Shown: one piece after another, positions 11,367 to 21,999 of the stretch
How positions within the stretch are numbered: position 1 is the first letter of the stretch
How the letters are laid out: every line of letters starts with the position of its first letter
Notes under the pieces: generated by a model
What the model was told of the DNA's origin: nothing
The model's input: the letters and a program-made list of their open reading frames with translations, nothing else
Database searches by the model: none
Assembly (NCBI GenBank): GCA_024741835.1
Contig: JAENRP010000193.1
Location: 777-64,776, forward strand
Length of the DNA stretch: 64,000 nucleotides
Origin: Diplocarpon mali
Taxonomy: Eukaryota > Ascomycota > Leotiomycetes > Helotiales > Drepanopezizaceae
Direction of reading: 5' to 3'
Program-made: the position numbers and the translations under genes

Positions 11367-12817
11367 TCATTTACACCTTTTCTCCACCACCCCTGAGCCA
11401 AACTCCAAGTACTCCGCCTTGGAGATCCACATCTGATGGAACGTACCCAGGCTCCCCAAGATACTGCCTCCGATCCAACTGCCAAAGCGCCTCTCCGTCG
11501 TCAAGCCCGCCGCCTGCAGCTTGATCCTCGCCCCCGGGTAAGTGCTGATCAGCTCATTGTTAAGACGATCTGTGAAACCGTTTATAAGCGTCGTGCCACC
11601 CGTAACCACGACGTTCTGCAGTAGGTGGGGCCGCAGATCCATATCCACCGCATTGATACTCGCCTTTACCATCTCCAAGATGGTATGCGCGCGCGCCACC
11701 GGCGCTTCCCCTGGCACAGGCAGCGCAGCCTTCTCGTCCCACATGCCCTCGGCGACCTGGAAGCGTTCGACACCCCACATCTGGTTGTACCCGTCCGGCA
11801 TCTCGAAAACACGGCCCGGCTGCGACTTGGCGTAGTCGAAGTTGTTGCCGCCGGCCTGGTTGATGCTGTTAAGGCGGCCCGGTCCGGCCCAGGTCTGCAC
11901 AACAGCCTCTTTGAACTCGGTGAGCACGCGGTTCTCCTCGAGCATACGGAAGCTCTCTGTAGGCACCGTCTCGTAATTGCGGAGCACGGCTTGCGCGGGG
12001 GCGCCGGCGTCGACGGGCGTCTTGGAGGCAATCTGGAAGTGCGGCACCAGTTTGACTTTGGGGTCTTGCGTGTTAAAGAGCGTGCGGATTTGGGAGGAGA
12101 GCCAGTTGCCACCGAGACTGGAGCGCTGGACGGATTTCTTGAGGATGAGGCCATCGTGTATAGCCAGCACCGACGCCTGCGTAGCCCCAATGTCGACGAC
12201 CAACGCCGTAGCTTTGCCTGCCCCAAACGAAGCCATCACACTGTTGCGCGCGAGCCAAAAGGCAGGACATCCCCACGATTCCATAGCAATCTCGATCGCC
12301 TTCTCTCTGTTCTTAGGTGGATTCCACGCCGGCTCGGTTACCAGCAGCGGGTGCTCCTCCAGCGGCTTCTCGCCCTCCTCGTCGCCCTCCATCGCCACGT
12401 CCGCATCCTTCAAATCATCATTCAGCCCGTTCGTTCGCGGATCCGCCTGCTTGAAACTCGTGAGCCGTGACGTAATGGCGTATTCCCATAGCTGTGTCGC
12501 CGTGTCCCAGTCCTCCACGATGCCTTCCTTGGACATGGGATTCCGAATCTCGAGCCCGGCCAAGGGATTGTGGATGGCATCGTCGCCGAAGGTCAAGCCG
12601 CGTGATGAGACCCCATAGTGCGAGTTGAGATAAGATTTCGGCGCGTCTTCCCCTGCGAAGCCGGCGCGTACGCTCGAGTACCCGGGGTCCAGGATGATTG
12701 CTGAGACTTCATCTGTAGATGTCTGTTAGAGCTGCGCTGCGAGGTAACTAGTGTGATTCTACCTCCTCCGTAGACATCTGTCGGTTGCATTGACGAGTTC
12801 ATAGGCTGGGACGCCAT
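11367..12817 (-). CDS. ARP4: Actin-related protein 4 (Arp4/BAF53 family)
   Basis: On the minus strand, exon 1 is 12817-12763 and exon 2 is 12712-11367, giving 466 aa. The join rebuilds VYGG then DEVSAIILDPGYSSVRAGFA, the actin phosphate-1 region. Further matches to Arp4/BAF53 are SKEGIVEDWD, the phosphate-2 region VVDIGATQASVLAIHDG, VPHFQIASK, NVVVTGGTTLINGFTDRLN and ERRFGSWIGGSILGSLGTFH, ending QMWISKAEYLE. An acidic insert (DADVAMEGDEEGEKPLEE) near residues 118-135 is typical of fungal Arp4. The protein is a nuclear subunit shared by the NuA4, INO80 and SWR1 complexes. Arp9 or conventional actin is excluded by the BAF53-like C-terminal half. Confidence 0.95.
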
Positions 12818-15354
12818 AGCTACAGCTTGCGATTGCTATGGAATTAGTTTTCACAAGGTGGTGGATGCGGGAATTGGAGTGTCGCGTTCTTACAGTCGAA
12901 GACGCGAGAAGCTTTGGAGTGCGAAGAGTGGGGCTCTTCAGCAACCAGCCGCAACCCTCAGATCAATATTCATCTTGACATATACGCCACAAAATCCTCA
13001 CACTACTTGTGGTAACAATCAACGAGAGATGGTTACCCCTTGATTGCAATTAACACTGTTCTATGATTGGGGTAAAGAAGCTCTACATCATCGTTGCCGC
13101 TCGTTTCAATAACCGGCGCAACTCAAGTAGGTGCCTACGTTTGCAAGCAAACCTATTTTCTGGTGGGGTTTTTTTTTTCTCTATTCTTCCCTTGCATCAG
13201 GGCCTCTGTAGTCTTTCTACTAGATACAATGTCCATTAGACCCGTGAAGCTCTTGGATTTATCAACCTACCCGGGCGAGAGCACAGATTACCTTTTCCTG
13301 CCTTGTTATATAGGCGGATCACTTAAGAGAAAATTAGTAAAGATTTCTGTGTCTAAGCTTCGCTAATCTTCCAACCATTTATTCAACAGGTTGACATTAT
13401 AAGACTCGCAAGTATCCCGGGAATAGGCTTGCTGTCGTTCGTAAGCGCAGTTTTCATAGCGCGGTGCTTTTCGGCTTCGTTACCAGAGACTTTATATCCA
13501 CGAGAGGGGAACGATTTTTATCACTCAGGTTTCAACTGTCAGAGGCGAACTCATATAGATGAGATTATCAAGTGAGATAAGACATGGAATTTTTATACTG
13601 AAACCCTCTTCCCATCTTCAGCCCTCCTTGCTCAGTTACTAGGAAAAGCTACTTTTCGTGCAGCTGCAAACTATGCCTCGATCTAACGCAATGGTACCCC
13701 CCACTATAACGCCCAATATATTCTCGCCTGCGGTTGCTCCCATCAAACCAGATAGCATTTATCGGCTCTACAATGCTGCTGTCCCTGAAACCACGTGTCG
13801 CCAATGTAGCCCCAGCTTTACCGCTTCTCATTATCAGCTAGTCACAATGACTCTCTACCGGGAACTCTGTCGATGGCTGTAAGAGAGCCTCGTCTGTTTA
13901 TTGATTTGTATTAGGGATCGTTCATTTCGGGCTGCTCATTCGAGACGTCAGATCTTTAAGATCGGTAACAATATACATCAAAGTTCCACGTCAGATTTTC
14001 GAAGTCTAACTAGGGTTATGAGCACGCCTAGAAAAGGTCGAAAGAGAGTACCAAGATTTAGCTCTTCCATCCAAGGTGTTTAGGTTAGAATTGGGAGCTT
14101 GGAGGTATCTCTTAGCAAGAAACGCTGTATGGAAGGTATGGAGTATTTATTTAGAGACCCAAACAGCACTCTGAAAAATTATCGCTATTCATATCCTGCA
14201 CGATACAGCGTATGATCGGCTCATTGCCCGGCTACATGTGCAAGCACGCCTTGGGAATGTTTCCCAACATAAAACCCACCTATTGAGGGGGGGTTTTTTT
14301 CCTTTTGAAGAATAAATCATAGCCCAAGCTGCTCTAACCTGGCCCCGCTAACTCGAAGCCTTCTTTATGATCAACCTGCCTTGCCAAATCGGCGCACTGC
14401 CATATGTTAGCGCCAGTTTTCAAAAGCCATCAGACTGGCCGCCCCTCTCTGGATATATCTCAGACGGATACCTGATCTTAGGGTCAACTTTGGCGCCAGC
14501 TTCTTCAAAGGCCGCTCGGTCTACTCACGCAGCGTGCCCAACGATGGCTTGGGACAACTTCAGGGGCGCTAAGAGAAGTGTGAATCTGTTCTGCTCATTT
14601 TTGATGTCAGGATTCGTGCACGGGTCTGGAGCCTTGAACTGTCCCTGGATGGCTAGTTCGCATGGCATTTTCATTTGTACTATTATGTAGGCGTCCGTGG
14701 CTAGACTTGAAGATCATGTCATCGAACGGGGAAGAAACGGCAGCATCTGAGGTAGTGATAAGTCTTGTTATGCTGTCGCTCGAAGGGCAAGGTCCGATGA
14801 GCTTTGATCTGTGTTGAAGGTGCCTTTTAATATCCGGGACATTTCGCAGATTTCATTCTTCAAGAAGTATGCGGCCAGGTTTTGTTCTGAGCAAGGCGCG
14901 CTGCGGCCGAGTTAGACCTACTTGACGTTTGATTCCAGAAAACTTCTTAATGATGTGCATCGCGCGATGCAGCTGTACTGACTGGAACGAATTGGTCATG
15001 AGTTTGCGCCCGTCGTTGCCTAGTACGCAAGTTTGTGGAATTTTATGCTTTCAATGTAGAACTCGGGGCTTCATCAAACATGAAGTTATTCTTTTGTTCC
15101 TTTCCTAAAGCAACGAATCGAGATTTGACAAGAATGTCCGCTTCATGTTCATAACTCGATGTCGGCAATAGCTTTTCGCGCTCGCTGCCGCTCTTAAAGC
15201 CGAAATAACCGAAATCCGGAACCGCAGTTGGAACAAAACGCCATGATCCTTGCCGCAACTCAAATTACACTCCGCTCCGAAAATGCATATATAAGTATCC
15301 AGTACCATCTTCAGTGTTTGCTTCTCAAAACCTCGGATTTGAGCATCAGATTCA
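12818..15354. other. Gene-poor stretch with decayed coding traces
   Basis: About 2.5 kb between Arp4 and the FAD oxidoreductase. The first few hundred bases are the Arp4 promoter. After that, short protein-like segments appear in several frames and are cut by stop codons: plus strand about 14083-14300, minus strand about 14370-14700, minus 14720-14920 and minus 15043-15258. None extends into a recognisable family. Composition is intermediate and the TA-rich pattern of the block after 17.15 kb is absent. An unrecognised small gene cannot be excluded. Confidence 0.4.
14330..14690 (-). pseudogene. Unidentified gene relic with in-frame TGA codons
   Basis: On the minus strand one frame reads protein-like for over 100 codons: CELAIQGQFKAPDPC, then KLSQAIVGHAA, TGA, then AAFEEAGAKVDPKIRYPSEI, another TGA, and KLALTYGSAPIWQGR. 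The text is continuous through both stops in the same frame, which suggests point decay. I do not recognise the family, and no upstream exon could be joined with confidence. An alternative is a chance frame. Confidence 0.35.
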
Positions 15355-16877
15355 ATGTCAATATTAAAAAATATCATCGTCGTGGGCGGCAGTTATGTCG
15401 GTTCGTCGGCTCCTCCAAACAACCAGAATCACTCAATATCAAAGCTGACCATATATAGGCGTCAACGCCGCACAACACCTTGCGACTAGATTCTCTGGCC
15501 GGTTCCGTGTTTTGCTGGTTGAGAAAAACTCGCATTTCCAGCACTTATTCGCCTTCCCGCGCTTTGCCGTCACAAGCGAGGTAGACACCAACAAAGCATT
15601 CATCCCCTTCATCCCCGGGACATTCGCAGCATGTCCAACTGGTTCTGGTCATTTCGTACAAGCCAGAGTGACAGATGTGACTAAAGACTCGATAAAAATA
15701 GACCGGAAAGTCGATGTTGATGGGGAGCTGCTCAATAGCATCCCGTTCGCGTATCTTGTATGTCCCTTTTCTAGGATCAAAATCAATAACAAAACAGCTG
15801 CAACTTCAAAGCCAGTGCTAATTCTCGCAGGTCCTAGCAACAGGCACCAAATTAACCCCACCCTCCACAATCCCATACTCTAAAAAAGAAGACGGGGTTC
15901 TTTACCTGAGAAGCCACGTGCAGAGAGTCCTCGCCAGCTCCTCTATTGTGATTATCGGCGGCGGCGCTGTGGGCGTGCAAATGGCAACTGATATCAAAGA
16001 ACTGTACCCTTCGAAGTCCGTCACGCTTGTGCACTCCCGGCCTAATGTTATGAACAAGTTCCATCCAAAATTGCACGCCATCATCGCAGAGCGCAGCGCT
16101 GAGCTAGGCATTAAGCTTAAGCTTGGCTCGCGCGTGAAGCTGCCTGCTGGTGGCTACCCTAATGACGGGAGCATGTTTGAAGTCGAGCTGGAAGATGGCA
16201 CGAAGATCCCCGCGGACTTCGCGATCGTTGCTACCGGCCAGACGCCTCAGTCTGAGATTGTGAGGCAGCTATCGCCGCAGTCGGTGGACAAAAATCATTT
16301 CGTGAAGGTGAAGAAGACGCTCCAGCTTGTTGATGAGAGGTTCCCGAATGTTTTTGCGATTGGAGATGTTGCGGATACTGGGGCGCACAAGGCGGCCAGA
16401 CCGTAAGTCTTAATTTTTCTCTTTCCTGCTTTTCTTCTTTTGCGGGATCTATCTCTCTTAGATGATGGCAGATGGCGGTTGCTAATAGCGATGCAATAAT
16501 AGCGCAGCAAGACAGGCTTCGCTTGTAGCAGAGAACATCGCGCATTCAGTTGCTAGGGAGCCATTGGAGGAATACGAGATCCTTGAGCCGCCTGCTATCC
16601 ATATGACTTTAGGAATTGTAAATCATCACTCTACCTATCCTTCCCTTGAATAGCGTGAGAAAATTCCGCTTACACATCTGGGGTCTGCAGACCAAGAACG
16701 TCGTTTTCCAGAATCCCAAACCTGGCTCGTCAGAGCCCTTCATCATCCCTAGAGTTGACGGGTAAGCTGATCTTCTCCATTAATATAAGGGCGCTGACAT
16801 TTTCAAATAGGACTCTGGATATGAATATCAATGGGGTATGGGAGCGGAGAGGTGGAGGCCCGAACTCTCTGTTGTGA
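15355..16877 (+). CDS. FSP1/AMID-like FAD-dependent NAD(P)H oxidoreductase
   Basis: Six exons: 15355-15400, 15459-15757, 15831-16402, 16503-16617, 16691-16761 and 16811-16877, giving 389 aa, the usual length of the family. Introns are 49-100 nt with CTGAC-like branch sites. Residues 7-16 (IIVVGGSYVG) form the FAD-binding GxGxxG-type loop; VLATGTKL near 116 is the second FAD motif; IVIIGGGAVGVQMATDI near 155 is the NAD(P)H Rossmann loop; VATGQTP and FAIGDVADTG near 292 close the FAD site. This order matches class-II pyridine nucleotide-disulphide-like oxidoreductases of the AIFM2/FSP1/AMID group, which reduce quinones and lack redox cysteines. No signal peptide or membrane span is visible. It is the last intact gene before the transposon block, which begins about 270 bp downstream. 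Confidence 0.92.
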
Positions 16878-17342
16878 TTTAGCGAAAATGGTGTCTGTAG
16901 AAATAGAATAGCAGATGGATGCGTGGATTGACTTCTCTTCTCTTCAGCCAGCGATTCGTCTCGGGAATACTCTGGTGACTTGGAGCCTTATGGAATACGG
17001 AAATGAGATTTTCGTGCCTGACTTCAAAACCTGCTTACATGAAGATCAACGTGGAATATATCCCGGCGGATGACTGTCTGTCCCGTCAGCTTACCTTTAA
17101 CGCGAAACGAGATACGCTTGACAGATCATAAGCGCGAATAATACTGTAAGTCAAGTAGCAAATATAGTCCTTTTATTTCTAAAGAAGCTTGAGAAGTTTA
17201 TTCTAAAATTTGTCAATTTTAATAATCAAAAGATTGAGAAATAAAGGTAAGAAAGAGTCCTTACTTGTTTAAGAAGCTATAGTAAGAGCTAATAAATAGA
17301 CTTTAAATCTTTGATAAGACGAATTCTCTATAGGTAATATTA
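16878..17342. other. Boundary between genic DNA and the AT-rich block
   Basis: Composition changes over roughly 17.1-17.2 kb from balanced to strongly AT-rich with TA-rich words. No gene is visible. The first part probably holds the 3' UTR of the oxidoreductase gene. Confidence 0.6.
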
Positions 17343-17450
17343 TGTTGCAGGTATGCCCGTCACATGTTTGTCACATGATCTGTCATATGACATATCATAT
17401 ATATAATATATCATATGACTTGCCATATGACTTAGTGGCAGCCCTTGTTA
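17343..17450 (+). repeat. CAYATGAC-box cluster, possible copia LTR end
   Basis: Starting TGTTGCAGG, this stretch repeats GTCACATG and its relatives GTCATATG and CATATGAC at least six times in 90 bp. A TG start followed by clustered CACATGAC-type boxes is what I would expect of a fungal Ty1/copia LTR, and copia gag-like text follows 500 bp later on the same strand. No second copy is present in the window, so LTR identity is an inference. Confidence 0.4.
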
Positions 17451-17599
17451 AATAGCTTATAGTTAGAGAGCTCTTATGAATCAAGATATCCAATATCGTC
17501 GTTTGCACCTTATACTTCTTTATACCCTCTTCTAGTCTACTATCAAGTTTACTATTAGAGAACCTTATTGCTATAGGTTATAAGCCCCGCATGCCTATA

Positions 17600-18660
17600 A
17601 ATAGCATTTAACAAATTCCATTGATCAGAGTCTCCTTTACAAATGAAAAGGCTAATCGATATTTTAAGTTTTACTTAACTAACGATGTATAAAAAAAGCG
17701 TCATTTTAATAATAAAACAGTAGCTACTCCCCTTTTAAAGCGCTATGCAATAATCTAAGCTTACGCAAGATTCGTTACTATAGCTGAATTATCAGGACTG
17801 ATAGCTGAGATTACTAGCTTAATTGCTAAAAGTACTCTACTGCTTGAATCACCTAATCTTATAGGGACTGATATATAGTACCTTAAACTCGAATTCAATA
17901 GTTCATCTCCTTCTCCTCTTCCTTCTCTACCTTCTCCTTTTAATAACTCTATATATATACATATAAATAAGATATTATTGTCTTTGGCTGCCCTTAGCCT
18001 CCCTAAGTCTTAAAAGCTTAAAGGCGCAGAGGACTATAGCTAGTAGAGGAATAAGGTTTTAAACCTTGCAAAGTCAAACGCCTTAACTATATATCTCTAT
18101 ATAAAAGCTAGAATATATGCTTTACTTAAGGTTGACTTATAGGACTGTTCTATCACTCTTAAGGAAAGGGACAATTGGGTTAGATAGGAAGCTAAGGAAT
18201 CTTAGATAAAGCTTGCTATTATACTTAATTGCAAACTAGGCCTATTAGCTTATATAGAAGGAGACAAATCTGCCTTAGATATATAGGAAGCTCTTTAAAA
18301 ATAGTATAAAGGATCTGGAACAGTGCTTGAATATAATATTATACTATTGAGCTTAAGTAAGTCGGCGCAGTAGGTAAGGGAAACTTCTAGAGGTCGATAG
18401 TCGATATATTAATAAGAGTTAAGGAAAGAAGGTTACCCCTTTCTTCCCTATAGCTATATACGTATTAATATCCTATTGATTAAGCAGTAGGGTTATATGA
18501 TAATATATTAGAGTAATAGCTGTATTACCTATCTTAATACCCTTACTTAGACCTTACTCTAATTGACCTATAGTTAGGAAAATAATAACTATCCTTTTGC
18601 GCTAATCCAACTCTTAAGTATCTCTTTAAATTAAAAATAATTAATTAATAATAACTTCTA
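17600..18660 (+). pseudogene. Ty1/copia gag relic
   Basis: On the plus strand a stop-riddled frame reads LKGAEDYS, then a long alpha-helical gag-like text including KLGLLAYIEG and KGSGTVLEYN. LKGAE-Y-x-x-W-x-x-x-VLNL is the typical opening of copia gag (UBN2-like) proteins. Stops fall where Gln or Trp is expected, consistent with RIP. The relic ends near the palindrome-bearing tandem repeat at 18.68 kb. It is separate from the copia element that starts near 19.7 kb. Confidence 0.6.
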
Positions 18661-18678
18661 TTAAAATCACTAAACTCT

Positions 18679-18701
18679 ACTTATAAGGTGGGACTAGGAG
18701 T
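18679..18701. repeat. Palindrome 1 (tandem cluster)
   Basis: A 23-mer, ACTTATAAGGT with GACTAGGAGT as the right arm. Decayed member of the family. Confidence 0.7.
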
Positions 18702-18743
18702 CAATTTTCCTAAAAGCGTTCCTTTATAAGACTATATAACTTA

Positions 18744-18766
18744 ACTTGCGGTCTAGGCCTAGGAGT
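18744..18766. repeat. Palindrome 2 (tandem cluster)
   Basis: A 23-mer, left arm ACTTGCGGTCT, right end GGCCTAGGAGT. In plus frame: T-C-G-L-G-L-G-V. Confidence 0.8.
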
Positions 18767-18808
18767 CGATCTAAAGAAAAACATTCCTTTATAAGACTAT
18801 ATAACCTA

Positions 18809-18831
18809 ACTTGCAGGGCGGGCCTAAGAGT
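18809..18831. repeat. Palindrome 3 (tandem cluster)
   Basis: A 23-mer, left arm ACTTGCAGGGC, right end GGCCTAAGAGT. In plus frame: T-C-R-A-G-L-R-V. Confidence 0.8.
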
Positions 18832-18849
18832 CGTCCTTAAGCCTACTAA

Positions 18850-19650
18850 GCCCTTACTATCTTTTATAACCTTAGTATATCTTTAAACGCTTTAAACTTT
18901 ACAACTATCTTTAATAGCTTTATAAATCCATTTATTACTATTCGATCGGTTAGGATATAGGTAATTAATAATTTGTTCTTTATAATAAGGTTGCAGATAA
19001 AGTAGTAAGTAATATTAATATATTTCGATCGCTTATATAAGTATGGATTCTTTACAAATGCAATTGCCTTTATATTATCTACTTAAAGATTAATATAGTT
19101 CCTATCTTATCTAATATACTTAGTAAAACCTATATCTTTTAGAACTTAGGCGATTTATAATCCTTACTTATAATTTAATAATATTAATATATATTCGGCT
19201 TTAGTGCTTATAGTAGCTATTGATTTCTACTTCTTACTTCCTTATAATATAGGTCTATTATATAGTACTACTACGCTTTTAGATATACTTTTCCGACCTT
19301 TTATATTTGCCTAATTAGAATTAGTATATACCTTAAGCTTTACGCTTATATATTTCATTAGTTTATATCTTATCTTTTATATAATTATCGATTAAAGGTA
19401 CCTTTTAAGTTGCTTAACTATATTTTTATATTAAATTGTCGGATCCTTTAAGTTCTAATTAAGTTGCCTAGTAATAAAGGCGATATCTGGTCTTATATAT
19501 ACTATAGTATATATAATTGCTCTAATATCCTATTAGTACTTCTTTAGATTTCCTATCGTGCAGAATAGGCGGAGTCTCCACTTATTCTGGAGACCCTCTA
19601 TGTGACTCTGCTAAGTCATAAACTCTCCCTTTTCTTTCCAAAGTCTCTTT
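18850..19650 (-). pseudogene. Ty1/copia RT-RNase H fragment, minus strand
   Basis: On the minus strand the text reads TIVYIRPDIAF, then KSIATISTKAEYISL, INL-VDNIKAIAF, NPYLYKRSKYIN and a DRIVINGFIKLL end. These are decayed forms of the copia RT-end 'TRPDIA' and RNase H motifs (ATSSTEAEY, DNxxAI, RSKHI, DxxADxxTKPL). The fragment faces the copia gag relic at 17.6-18.66 kb, so the two are not one collinear element. Stops and Ala/Thr-to-Ile changes fit RIP. Confidence 0.75.
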
Positions 19651-19659
19651 ACTATATAT

Positions 19660-21371
19660 ATACTAGATAATAATATAATTAATCATCTTCTCCTATATTT
19701 GCAAGCCTCTTAAGCGACCTAATAAAGGCCCTCCAGCCGACCGTACTATAGTTATAAGCCCTATAAGCACTTTAATATGCTTTCTCTTTGTATGCAACCG
19801 GCTAAAGGGCCCTTTAAGCTCCTAACCGACTTTTCGAGTATTTATAATAACTTAAAGGACCTTTACTTTCAATTAACAAATCTCCATTTTCTAATCGAAC
19901 CTTATTTGCAAATTCCATTTATATACCTAACCTTTTCACTAGACTCTATTCAATATGTCTAACTCTTTAAGCATCTTTAAGCCTTACTTTAATACTTTTG
20001 CCTTTTAAGTGAAGTAGTTTAATAAATATATATTCTTTATTAAGCTTTATAATATTACCATTTTTACCAATCTAAGACTTTTATTTAAGTCAATTATAAA
20101 GACTAAGCCTTAAGCTCCCTTTATATAGGAGCTTAAGGAATTGGAAATGGCTAACCTCTATATAATATATATAAGGTTATATAAAAAGTATATAGCGATT
20201 CTATTTAAATAGATTTACGCTCGCTTTTCCTTAAGAGATCTATTAAAGGCTCTTTTTCTATAGGCTTCTTATAAAGATATTAAGGATAAATATAAAATCT
20301 TAATAAAGGAGTACCATATACGTAAAAAGACTTAGAAGACCTAATGCAAATACTATAAACTACTCTTAGAATAGGTCTTTAAGACCGTCGATAGAACGCT
20401 TCTAGCTTCTGCGATAGCTTAAGTATAAATCTAAGCTAAGAAGCTCTCCTCTTTAATACTTAATAGAAATACTCCTATAAGTGGAACTACTACTAACGAC
20501 CTATGTGCTAATTTGGTAAACTAATAACTCTTACTTTAAGGCCTAGTATTTATTTTAAAGCGTGATATTGCGCCTTCTAATAAGGTTATTTAATCTTAAA
20601 TAAGGCTTTAATACTATAACGTACTATGCTAAGGTAAGACTAAGAGAACTAATACTTAGCAGTAGATCTAGGAGTAGTAGGAGGCGTACTGCCTAGTAGA
20701 ATAATACAATCTCTTTAAAATTAAAGGGAGATTAGGAGTTATTGACTTTTTAAACTTAATTATAATAAAGATTAATCTAAGTTAGGCGATTCGCTTAAAG
20801 GAGGAAATTATTACTAATAAGCAGATAGGAACCCTATATAAGTATAACTTAATATAGCTAAGCTGCGCCTTAGCAGGCATTGAATCTAATAGAGCGATTA
20901 ATAATAAAGGGCTAGCAGTTTTTACTACTTAAGAGTCTCTTTTAAATGCCGAAACCCTTTTGCAGGCTTTAGTAAGCAGCTCTCGAAATCGCTCTATAAG
21001 CTTTAAAAGGGAGATTAGGCCTAAGTGCCCTTATAAAGGCTTTAAAAATCACTATTAGAAGCCCTAGGACTATCGGAAACTATTATATACTATAGATAGG
21101 CGTAAGGAAAATATGAAAGTTCTCTCCTTGCAAGAGGAGGTCTTATAAATATAAAAGGCGTTAAACGCAGGAGATTAGTTTAAAGGTCTTTAAGCATAGC
21201 TTAAGGAGAATGATATTGCGGTAACAGCAATTGATAAATTTAAAGGAAAGGCTTTAGCCTCTAAGGAGGATGGTTTAAATAGTAAAAGGGAGAATTCACT
21301 AGTCTTTATAGTAATAGATCCCTTTACCTTTGACGCTTTTAAAGAATCGTTTAACGTCTATTACCTCTTTA
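19660..21371 (+). pseudogene. Copia-1, segment 1: leader and gag-like region
   Basis: The first visible part of the copia element that hosts all later insertions. A 61-codon open frame survives at 19777-19962. A gag-like text continues with many TAG/TAA codons, to a degraded zinc-knuckle area (CPYKGFKNHYQKPQDY) near 21.04 kb. The 5' LTR was not located; 19.56-19.77 kb is a candidate. At 21371 the frame (VYYLF) is broken by Gypsy-A copy 1 and resumes at 27732 as KLECHLL. Confidence 0.6.
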
Positions 21372-21663
21372 TGTAACGGATTATCACTATGTATAAGTTG
21401 TACCCCGGTTCGTACCCAGTTCGGCTATAGCTTGGCGCAATCTCAGTATAGGTCACGAACCGGGTTACCCCCGGTTGGCATCCGGTTTAGCTCCCTTTAA
21501 GCGAGTGACCCTCTTTTCTCTATATATATATTCTATACCCTTCCACTCCTTTAGGGCTTAGTAGTTATTGATTCTAAGTCATTACTAAGACGTTCTATTA
21601 GCATTACTATATAACTCGTACGCGTATTAGTGCTAAGCAAAGGTTATACTCCTAGTTATTATA
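21372..21663 (+). repeat. 5' LTR of Gypsy-A copy 1
   Basis: A 292-bp LTR. It starts TGTAACGG and ends TTATTATA, a C-to-T/G-to-A version of the consensus end TCGTCACA. Confidence 0.95.
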
Positions 21664-21999
21664 TTATTAATAACTCTTTCGCTTCGCTAGAGACAGCGTT
21701 ATAATACCTATTTATATTATTCCTAGTAGTCGACTAAAACCCTAATAAGTACGATAATATACTAAAAGACCTATACTAAGCTCCTGCTATAAGCTTAAAG
21801 AATAGTTCCTCCTATTACTTAGTCTTCAAAGACCCCTTGCTTTCCCTCCCTTTAGGAAGGTACTAATATCACCCTTAGTACCTTTCCTACCAACTCCCTA
21901 CTAGCTGATAATAATAGCCTTAAAGTCACTATATCATAAGCCGAACTAGACTCTCTATAGGCATGCCTAACGTCTATAGCAGATAAGCGTAATAGGCAT

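Larger units (their letters stand above)
18679..18831 (+). repeat. 65-bp tandem repeat carrying three palindromes
   Basis: Two complete 65-bp periods and part of a third are visible. Each starts with a 23-bp palindrome (18679-18701, 18744-18766, 18809-18831) followed by about 42 bp containing CCTTTATAAGACTATATAAC. The palindromes belong to the family found in the large gypsy element. Because 65 is not a multiple of three, their shared reading frame is not kept across units here. Confidence 0.85.

Noticed and set aside
11625..12470. 281-codon plus-strand frame inside Arp4
   Set aside because: Antisense shadow; Arp4 on the minus strand matches its family along its length.
13094..13366. 90-codon plus-strand frame ending KLVKISVSKLR
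   Set aside because: Hydrophobic and protein-like in part, but there is no homologue I can name, no splice context, and it lies in the decayed spacer.
15043..15258. Minus-strand 71-codon frame (DFGYFGFKSGSEREKLL) near the oxidoreductase start
   Set aside because: Good amino-acid composition but no ATG start, no flanking exons and overlap with the oxidoreductase promoter; kept only as a possible relic.
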